The notes beneath the pieces are model-generated. The model searched no databases. It was not told the DNA's origin and worked only from the letters and a program-made list of their open reading frames with translations. A DNA stretch of 64,000 bases, taken from contig FNPA01000002.1 in the NCBI GenBank assembly GCA_900107185.1, forward strand, positions 186,001 through 250,000, given 5' to 3'. Positions within the stretch are counted from its first letter, which is position 1; every line of letters starts with the position of its first letter. Both the position numbers and the translations under genes were made by a program. This DNA comes from Ruminococcaceae bacterium YAD3003 (GTDB lineage Bacteria; Bacillota; Clostridia; Saccharofermentanales; Saccharofermentanaceae). Positions 62,014 to 64,000 of the stretch are shown piece by piece.

Positions 62014-62579
62014 TGGCTTTTATTTTTGAGAAGACTAAGATACCAGGAGTTGTAATTATTCAGCCTCAAGTATTCGGCGATAGCCGCGGATACTTTATGG
62101 AAACATTTAAGAAGACTGATTATGCGGCTGCAGGTATTGATAAAGAATTTGTTCAGGATAATGAGAGTTCGAGTACAAAAGGTGTTTTAAGAGGACTTCA
62201 TTTCCAGAAGAACCATACACAGGGTAAACTCGTTAGAGTAACACGTGGTGAAGTTTTTGACGTTGCTGTTGATGTGAGACCTGGTTCAGAGACTTATGGT
62301 CAATGGGAAGGTGTAATTCTCAGTTCTGAGAAAAAGAACATGTTCTACATTCCTGAAGGCTTTGCACATGGGTTCTTAGTGCTTTCCGATACTGCTGAAT
62401 TTGTATATAAGTGTACTGATGTTTACGATCCTTCTTCTGAAGGCGGTATACCGTGGAATGATCAAACAGTTGCGGTTGACTGGCCTAAACTCGATGTACC
62501 ATATAAAACAAGTGAGAAAGATGAAAAGCATGAATCTTTTGCTACCCAGGATTTCTCTTGGGCTGCTAAGTGGCTTTAA
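62013..62579 (+). CDS. rfbC: dTDP-4-dehydrorhamnose 3,5-epimerase
   Basis: Cupin-fold epimerase. Family motifs: PQVFGDSRGYFMETFKK, QDNESSSTKGVLRGLHFQK with the catalytic His of GLHFQ, DVAVDVRPGSETYGQW and IPEGFAHGFLVLSD. 188 aa, normal. One-base overlap with rfbD. Confidence 0.96.
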   Translation: MAFIFEKTKIPGVVIIQPQVFGDSRGYFMETFKKTDYAAAGIDKEFVQDNESSSTKGVLRGLHFQKNHTQGKLVRVTRGEVFDVAVDVRPGSETYGQWEGVILSSEKKNMFYIPEGFAHGFLVLSDTAEFVYKCTDVYDPSSEGGIPWNDQTVAVDWPKLDVPYKTSEKDEKHESFATQDFSWAAKWL

Positions 62580-62591
62580 AGGAGGCTATTA

Positions 62592-63479
62592 ATGAAGGGA
62601 ATTGTATTAGCTGGTGGATCTGGAACACGTCTCTATCCATTGACCAAAGTAACATCTAAACAGTTACTTCCTATTTATGATAAGCCGATGATTTATTATC
62701 CTTTGTCAACTTTGATGTTGGCTGGAATTAGAGATATTCTCATCATTTCAACACCTGATGACACTCCAAGGTTCGAAGCGCTTCTTGGTGATGGTAGTCA
62801 GTTCGGTATTAAACTGTCTTATAAGGTTCAGCCCAGTCCTGATGGACTTGCTCAGGCTTTTATTCTTGGTGAAGAATTCCTTAATGGTGAAGCCGGTGCA
62901 ATGGTCCTTGGAGATAACATTTTCTATGGAATGGGCTTCAGAAAGATACTCAAGGCAGCTGTAGAGAATGCTGAAATCAATGGCAGAGCTACTGTATTTG
63001 GATATTATGTACCTGATCCTGAAAGATTTGGTGTAGTCGAGTTTGATGAAGACGGACATGTTCTATCAATTGAGGAAAAGCCTCAGAATCCTAAGAGCAA
63101 TTATGCAGTAACTGGTTTGTATTTCTATCCTGCTGGTGTAAGCGATAAAGCAAATCAGGTAAAGCCTTCTGCCCGTGGTGAGTTAGAGATTACGACACTT
63201 AATGAGATGTACTTAAGTGAGGGTATTCTTGATGTTCAGCGTTTGAGTCGTGGCTTTGCTTGGCTGGATACCGGAACTATGCACAGTTTGCTGCAAGCTG
63301 CCGAGTTCGTAGAGATGGTTCAGAGTAGGCAGGGTGTTACAATTAGTGCACCTGAAGAAATAGCATATATTAATGGGTTTATTGATAAAGATACGTTGTT
63401 AGAGAGTGCTAAAGCATATGGCAAGAGCCCGTATGGTGAGCATCTTAAAGCTGTAGCGGAAGGAAAAGTGAGGTATTAA
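62592..63479 (+). CDS. rfbA: Glucose-1-phosphate thymidylyltransferase
   Basis: First step of dTDP-rhamnose synthesis: joins dTTP and glucose 1-phosphate. Signature [22 protein letters not shown] at residues 3-24 and LGDNIFYG, then [19 protein letters not shown]. 295 aa. AAAGGAGG precedes ATG 62592. rfbB, the dTDP-glucose 4,6-dehydratase, is missing between or after these genes within the window; a terminator follows directly. Confidence 0.97.
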   Translation: MKGIVLAGGSGTRLYPLTKVTSKQLLPIYDKPMIYYPLSTLMLAGIRDILIISTPDDTPRFEALLGDGSQFGIKLSYKVQPSPDGLAQAFILGEEFLNGEAGAMVLGDNIFYGMGFRKILKAAVENAEINGRATVFGYYVPDPERFGVVEFDEDGHVLSIEEKPQNPKSNYAVTGLYFYPAGVSDKANQVKPSARGELEITTLNEMYLSEGILDVQRLSRGFAWLDTGTMHSLLQAAEFVEMVQSRQGVTISAPEEIAYINGFIDKDTLLESAKAYGKSPYGEHLKAVAEGKVRY

Positions 63480-63491
63480 CCTCACTTTTTT
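63464..63491 (+). terminator. Terminator at the end of the polysaccharide operon
   Basis: AAAAGTGAGG / CCTCACTTTT stem; its left arm contains the last codons of rfbA and its loop the stop codon, then a T-run. Confidence 0.88.
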
Positions 63492-63578
63492 ATATTGTTG
63501 CTTGTTTGAATGTAATGATTATTTGATATAATTCTTATGATAGTTTATATATTCATATAACTTTTCGGAGCGTCCATT

Positions 63579-64000
63579 ATGAAATTTAAATTCCCTAAGT
63601 TTTTATTAACTCTTATTGTTACATTTTCTATTCTAATTAGTAGTTCAGTTCATGTTAGAGCATGGAGTGGTATTAGTTTGGAAGTTAATTATGTAGCGAA
63701 CGTAGTTAATGTTTATTATTACGGTGAGCCTCTTTATGCATTTGTTTGTTCTACGGGTAGTGCTACCCCCAGAAGTGGAACTTATTATACTCAGGCCAAA
63801 TGGAGATGGAGAGGGCTTTTTGGGGGTGTGTATGGTCAATACGCTACTGCCATAACTGGTAATATTTTGTTTCATTCTGTTCCTTATACTGAAACTTATG
63901 AATGGGCACTTGAATGGTGGGAATACGATAAATTAGGAACATCTGCATCTATGGGGTGTGTTAGACTCCAAGTTTGTGATGCTCAATGGATTTATGATAA
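63579..64000 (+). CDS. Secreted L,D-transpeptidase (YkuD), 3' end outside window
   Basis: Open frame from ATG 63579 to the last base with no stop, at least 140 codons. GGAG lies 8 bases before the ATG. A signal peptide is clear: a basic start (KFKFPKF), then LLTLIVTFSILISSS, cleavage near VRA-W. The mature part has the YkuD pattern: FHSVPY (His of the active site) and SASMGCVRLQ (S-x-G-C-[IV]-R with the catalytic Cys). Such enzymes make 3-3 cross-links or attach proteins to peptidoglycan. It has its own gap after the polysaccharide terminator, so it is a separate unit. Confidence 0.85.
   Translation, partial: MKFKFPKFLLTLIVTFSILISSSVHVRAWSGISLEVNYVANVVNVYYYGEPLYAFVCSTGSATPRSGTYYTQAKWRWRGLFGGVYGQYATAITGNILFHSVPYTETYEWALEWWEYDKLGTSASMGCVRLQVCDAQWIYD

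Overview
The window looks like the chromosome of a Gram-positive, low-to-moderate GC Clostridia (Firmicutes) bacterium, probably an anaerobic gut or rumen type. The pointers are a YerC-type TrpR regulator, PASTA kinase PrkC with its PP2C partner, Mini-RNase III, a LoaP-type NusG paralogue, DUF5688 and VaFE/SpaA surface proteins, and frequent TTG/GTG starts behind GGAGG-like ribosome binding sites. No 16S rRNA is present, so genus is not assigned. I see no phage, no complete insertion sequence and no CRISPR array.

Layout. 1-720: C-terminal part of a nuclease-like hypothetical gene. 806-6457: small membrane protein, yerC, secA, purine nucleoside phosphorylase and S-adenosylhomocysteinase, closed by a terminator hairpin repeated in tandem (6482-6786). 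6868-15872: a dense housekeeping operon (def, fmt, rsmB, rlmN, prpC, prkC, rsgA, rpe, thiN), many genes overlapping by a few bases. 16010-20685: a DUF5688 gene coupled to a 1239-residue sortase-type surface protein. 20740-27113: accessory region with an aminotransferase, a GtrII-like membrane glycosyltransferase between 18-bp direct repeats, a frameshifted relic of the 1-720 gene family, a degenerate GGDEF-EAL protein, a YraN-like protein and a BrnT/BrnA toxin-antitoxin pair. 27123-32997: aspartate aminotransferase, purB, an unexplained structured leader, cysS, mrnC, rlmB. 33000-41669: lipoprotein, tyrosine phosphatase, tRNA-Arg, cysteine hydrolase, trigger factor, acyltransferase, argJ, three tRNAs (His, Gln, Lys), and an SH3/NlpC hydrolase; then a PepV-like dipeptidase (41724-43040).

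43254-63479 is a two-part cell-surface polysaccharide locus. Part one (43254-48672) has a Wzz-like protein, a membrane 4,6-dehydratase, a DegT aminotransferase and a small phosphoglycosyl transferase. Part two (48779-63479) begins with a LoaP-type antiterminator and a strongly folded leader, followed by a second initiating transferase, seven glycan-modifying or polymerising genes, a Wzx flippase, another glycosyltransferase and rfbD-rfbC-rfbA for dTDP-rhamnose (rfbB is not here). Genes from about 50924 to 61098 are visibly richer in A+T than those on either side, as expected for an exchangeable serotype cassette. The window ends inside a secreted L,D-transpeptidase gene (63579-64000).

The most interesting signals are: the LoaP gene, folded RNA and roughly 14-kb operon, with a possibly leaderless loaP; a structured roughly 340-nt transcribed region upstream of cysS; the YerC protein with a charged insertion inside its helix-turn-helix; a 20-bp palindrome at 22026; the tandem terminator array; and PrkC carrying an InlB-repeat-like outer domain.
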